From: Streptomyces antibioticus
GTDB lineage: Bacteria > Actinomycetota > Actinomycetes > Streptomycetales > Streptomycetaceae
NCBI RefSeq assembly: GCF_002019855.1
Contig: NZ_CM007717.1
Location: 372,001 to 436,000 of the forward strand
DNA: 64,000 bases
Reading direction: 5' to 3'
Made by a program: the position numbers and the translations under genes. This document shows positions 61,279 to 64,000 of this stretch, piece by piece; positions within the stretch are counted from its first letter, which is position 1; every line of letters begins with the position of its first letter. The notes below the pieces were generated by a model. It saw nothing but the letters and a program-made list of their open reading frames with translations, was not told where the DNA came from and searched no databases.

Positions 61279-61385
61279 AGGCAGGTTCGCGTAGGCTGCC
61301 CCGGTGGTGCGGGCACGTTCCGGTGGATCGCCATGGGGACACTACTCGTCGTGCGGGAGTGGTCGGGCAAGGGAGTGGGCCAGGC

Positions 61386-62312
61386 ATGGGCCGTTCGGGT
61401 CGGGTGACGCTGAGTGATGTGGCCAAGTTGTCCGGGGTGTCGCGGGCGACGGTGAGCTTCGTCCTGAACGACGATCCGCGACAGACGATCTCCCCTGCCA
61501 CCCGGAAGCGGGTCCTGCAAGCCGCACGGGATCTCGGTTACGTCCCCCACGGCATCGCCCGCGCACTGCGGGAGGGGTCGTCTCGCATCGTCGTGCTCAA
61601 TGTCGACCGGGGTATGGAGGGCAACTTCTCCCGGAGCTATGTGCGGGGTCTGGACGAGGAGCTGGCCGAGCACGACCACATCCTGCTCGTGCGGCACGGC
61701 CACGCGATCGAGGAGTCCACCCAGAAGGTTCTGGACACCATCGCGCCGCGGGCGGTGCTGCGGCTCGGTGACGTCTACATGGAGGGACGTGCGCCGGACG
61801 AGGACGATCGGGAGAGCGGGTTCGCCGCGAACGCCGCCTTGCAGATCGGCTATCTCGCCGAGAAGGGGCACACCCGTATCGCCATGGCCCTGCCCGACCA
61901 TGACTACCCGTTGACCGAGGCACGGCTCGGCTTCGCCCAGGATGCCGCCCGACGCTGGGGACTTCCTCGCCTGGAACGCTTCGTCGTGCCGCGTCCCCGG
62001 TCGGCCGGCGCGGCCGCCGTCGAAGCGTTCCTCGCGGCGCACGCGGAGGTGACGGCGCTGGCGGCCTTCAACGACGACATCGCCCTGCGCAGTCTCACGG
62101 CCCTGCGCGATCTGGGACGGCGAGTTCCCGAGGACGTGGCCGTGATCGGCTTCGACGAGACCGAGCACGGGTCTCTGTACAGCCCCGCGCTCACCACCGT
62201 CCACATCGACGCCGAGACCCTCGGGCGGATCGCGGCCCGCAACGCACTGGGCATCGACGCCGGCGACCTGGCGCCGGTGCCCGGCAGAATCGTGGTCCGC
62301 GGATCGGCGTGA
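61386..62312 (+). CDS. LacI-family transcriptional regulator
   Basis: A 308-residue repressor. The N-terminal helix-turn-helix is TLSDVAKLSGVSRATVSFVL with hinge AARDLGYVPHGIARALR; the effector domain contains VVLNVDRGMEGNFSRSYVRG, ALAAFNDDIALRSLTALRDL and VAVIGFDETEHGSLYSPALT. It belongs with a periplasmic-binding-type ligand domain, consistent with control of the RbsABC-like importer. ATG 61386 follows GGGAGTGGG; earlier in-frame codons lack family similarity. Confidence 0.87.
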   Translation: MGRSGRVTLSDVAKLSGVSRATVSFVLNDDPRQTISPATRKRVLQAARDLGYVPHGIARALREGSSRIVVLNVDRGMEGNFSRSYVRGLDEELAEHDHILLVRHGHAIEESTQKVLDTIAPRAVLRLGDVYMEGRAPDEDDRESGFAANAALQIGYLAEKGHTRIAMALPDHDYPLTEARLGFAQDAARRWGLPRLERFVVPRPRSAGAAAVEAFLAAHAEVTALAAFNDDIALRSLTALRDLGRRVPEDVAVIGFDETEHGSLYSPALTTVHIDAETLGRIAARNALGIDAGDLAPVPGRIVVRGSA

Positions 62313-62420
62313 CCGGTACTCGGGGGTGTCCATGGAGGACGTCCTGGCCGTCGTCGGTCGTCCAGGTCGACACGCGTCAGTGAAGGCGCTCGGTGAGCAT
62401 GTCGCGGGCATCGTCCTCAC

Positions 62421-62486
62421 CCCTGAAGCCATCACCCTGGCCCGGATGTCCCGGGCGATCCGCGCTCCGTCGATCGTGGTTGTCAT
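62421..62486 (-). pseudogene. folD start fragment
   Basis: The ATG at 62486, preceded by GGAAGG, begins TTTIDGARIARDIRARVMAS, the N-terminal signature of methylenetetrahydrofolate dehydrogenase/cyclohydrolase FolD. Similarity ends after some 22 residues. The rest of the 408-bp interval 62313-62720 shows no gene. As it lies between LacI and purU, it appears to be the remains of a folD gene that once completed a C1-oxidation set with metF and purU. Confidence 0.55.
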
Positions 62487-62720
62487 GGTGGTGGGCTGCC
62501 TTCCGCTGTGCGGATCACAGTGGAGAGGACTGGTGTGCCGGGTCCATGACCGATCGGGCCGGCCGGCACCGGGGCGGCGGTGAGCACCGAAGCGAGATCG
62601 TGCACGTCGTGCGTGCCGACCTGCTCCGCCCGCCGCCCTGGCCGTCCGGCCCAACCCTGCACAGGTGAGGAGCGTCTGCCCCGTTCCGGACTCCCCGCGG
62701 TGTGCGGTGTGAGCGGCGGC

Positions 62721-63629
62721 TCAGGCGAAGACGATGGTCTGGTTGCCGCTACGGACAACGCGGTCCTCGGCGTGCCACAGCACCGCGCGGGAGAGGACGG
62801 CGCGTTCCACGTCCGCGCCCCGGCGGCTGAGGTCGGCGGCGGTGTCGGCGTGGCTGACCCGCACGACGTCCTGCTCGATGATCGGGCCCTCGTCGAGATC
62901 CTCGGTGACGTAGTGGGCCGTGGCACCCACCAGCTTCACTCCGCGCTCCTTGGCCTTGGCGTACGGGCCTGCGCCGATGAAGGCCGGCAGGAACGAGTGA
63001 TGGATGTTGATGACCGGTACGCCCACGTCCTCGATGAACCCGCCCGAAAGGATCTGCATGTAGCGGGCCAGGACGACGAAGTCGACGTTGCCCTTGAGCA
63101 GACGCAGGTGTTCCGCCTCGGCCGCCGACTTGTCCGCGCCCTGGCAGGGGACGTGGAAGAAGGGGATGCCGAAGTTGCGTACCTCCTCGGCGACGTCCGG
63201 GTGGTTGGAGATCACCATGCTGACGCTGACCGGAAGCTGGCCCCGGCGGTGGCGCCAGAGCAGGTCCAGCAGGCAGTGGTCGGACTTCGAGGCGAAGATC
63301 GCGACCCGTTTCGGCACCGACAGATCGCGCAGGGTGTAGGTGAGTCCGAACTTCCTCACCAGCTCCTCGTCGAAGTCGGTGCGCAGAGCGGGCAGTTCGG
63401 CCTGTAGCCCGTCCAGGCCGAAGACGGTGCGCTGGAAGAAGGCGCCACCTCGCGGGTTGTCTGAGTACTGGTCGAGGGAGACGATGTTCGCGCCGTGCCG
63501 GCCGAGGACGGACGTCACGGCGGCCACTATGCCCGTGGCATCGGCGCCCTGCACGATGAGCGACGCCTGATGCCCTGCTCCCCCGGATACGCCGACGGGG
63601 GCGGCGGGCGCGGACTGTGTGACGGTCAT
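62721..63629 (-). CDS. purU: Formyltetrahydrofolate deformylase PurU
   Basis: A 302-residue enzyme: N-terminal ACT-like domain (SLIVQGADATGIVAAVTSVL, QYSDNPRGGAFFQRTVF) and C-terminal formyltransferase-type domain (VAIFASKSDHCLLDLLWRHR, INIHHSFLPAFIGAGPYAKA, DLDEGPIIEQDV). It hydrolyses 10-formyl-THF to formate and THF. Its ATG overlaps the stop of the MetF-type gene (ATGA). Here it probably recycles THF loaded with C1 units by the catabolic pathway rather than feeding purine synthesis. Confidence 0.9.
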   Translation of the reverse strand: MTVTQSAPAAPVGVSGGAGHQASLIVQGADATGIVAAVTSVLGRHGANIVSLDQYSDNPRGGAFFQRTVFGLDGLQAELPALRTDFDEELVRKFGLTYTLRDLSVPKRVAIFASKSDHCLLDLLWRHRRGQLPVSVSMVISNHPDVAEEVRNFGIPFFHVPCQGADKSAAEAEHLRLLKGNVDFVVLARYMQILSGGFIEDVGVPVINIHHSFLPAFIGAGPYAKAKERGVKLVGATAHYVTEDLDEGPIIEQDVVRVSHADTAADLSRRGADVERAVLSRAVLWHAEDRVVRSGNQTIVFA

Positions 63630-64000
63630 GCGAGGTCTTCCTTCCTGAACCGGGCGATCCACTCGGACGTGGCCCGCAGGCCGCCGAAGGTATAGAAGTG
63701 GATCTTGATGTCTCCGTGACGCCCCTGGTCGTAACCCTCCGCCAGCGCGCCCAGGAACCTGTCGGGACCGGCGGTCCCCATCAGATTGGTGATCGACAGG
63801 CCGTACTTCCTCGCGATGGACGCGCTGGTCCCGACACCGAACCGGGCGGCGTACGACATCAGGCGCCGCACACCGGCCGGACCGGGGACTCCGATGCGGA
63901 TCGGGATCGCGATGCCGCGGTCACGGACCTGTTCGATCCAGGCCAGAACGGGGTCGACATCGAAACCGAACTGGGTGATGACAGAGCCGTCCAGCCCCTG
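63626..64000 (-). CDS. metF: Methylenetetrahydrofolate reductase (MetF)-type protein, C-terminal part
   Basis: The frame is open to the right edge, so the N-terminus is missing; 124 codons are visible. GSVITQFGFDVDPVLAWIEQ, IAIPIRIGVPGPAGVRRLMS and DIKIHFYTFGGLRATSEWIA fit the C-terminal half of MetF-family flavoproteins, which interconvert methyl- and methylene-THF. It overlaps purU and must be co-transcribed. In a demethylation pathway it would run in the oxidative direction. Confidence 0.8.
   Translation of the reverse strand, partial: QGLDGSVITQFGFDVDPVLAWIEQVRDRGIAIPIRIGVPGPAGVRRLMSYAARFGVGTSASIARKYGLSITNLMGTAGPDRFLGALAEGYDQGRHGDIKIHFYTFGGLRATSEWIARFRKEDLA

Noticed and set aside
60598..61407. 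Long plus-strand frame covering the cupin gene
   Set aside because: The cupin is encoded in a different frame with a good ribosome site; only the short kinase-like piece at 61159 in this frame looks meaningful.

Overview
The window is GC-rich actinobacterial DNA with GGAGG-type ribosome sites, many GTG starts and a strong G/C preference at third codon positions. Gene families such as the PASTA-less Ser/Thr kinase, PucR/xdh and many universal stress proteins (USPs) point to Streptomyces or a close relative. No rRNA, tRNA, CRISPR array, prophage or large biosynthetic cluster was seen.

Layout. (1) 1-5.3 kb holds ordinary accessory genes: the 3' end of a secreted lipase, an MBL-fold hydrolase, a DUF2071 protein and a membrane Ser/Thr kinase with a Tyr-rich loop. 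(2) 5.4-29.1 kb is a dormancy/hypoxia-type island. It carries a DevR/DosR(OsdR)-type response regulator, four full tandem USPs, two Zn-dependent alcohol dehydrogenases, cytochrome oxidase subunit I, a cNMP-fold protein, a nicotinate phosphoribosyltransferase fused to DUF1876, a DUF1918-XRE-flavin-reductase-like fusion, an Rv1733c-like membrane protein, an Rv2004c-like kinase/ATPase coupled to a USP, and a CBS-BON protein. Most of these families are DosR-regulon members in Mycobacterium tuberculosis. Seven copies of a palindrome close to AGGGCCG-N2-CGGCCCT lie 65-180 bp upstream of several of them and are the candidate operator. A TetR-SDR pair, a secreted adenosine-deaminase-like protein, an ankyrin protein, a phosphotransferase and a short DnaK-like protein are interspersed.

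(3) 29.2-31.3 kb is a scar zone: a truncated MHS transporter, an IS701-type transposase remnant and a 285-bp MITE-like element. (4) 31.3-40.4 kb concerns molybdenum and purine metabolism: a Mop-domain regulator, PucR, an xdhB gene with an internal deletion, a fused 2Fe-2S/molybdenum xanthine dehydrogenase and MoeA. It also holds two decayed genes and a glutamine-amidotransferase/methyltransferase fusion.

(5) 40.9-64 kb is a large, mostly minus-strand catabolic locus: an RbsB-type ABC importer plus a solitary paralogous binding protein, an extradiol dioxygenase, two aldehyde dehydrogenases, FAH-family and alpha/beta hydrolases, a ThDP enzyme, an Ldh2-type dehydrogenase, an L-2-hydroxyglutarate-oxidase-like enzyme and an amidohydrolase. 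LysR and LacI regulators accompany them. It also carries a MetE-like protein lacking the zinc ligands, PurU, a folD start fragment and a MetF-type reductase. Together these suggest uptake and meta-cleavage of an aromatic compound with tetrahydrofolate-dependent removal of a methyl or C1 group; the substrate cannot be read from sequence. A shared palindrome, GCGCAA-N7-TTGCGC, lies upstream of two of its transcription units, with a degenerate copy at a third.
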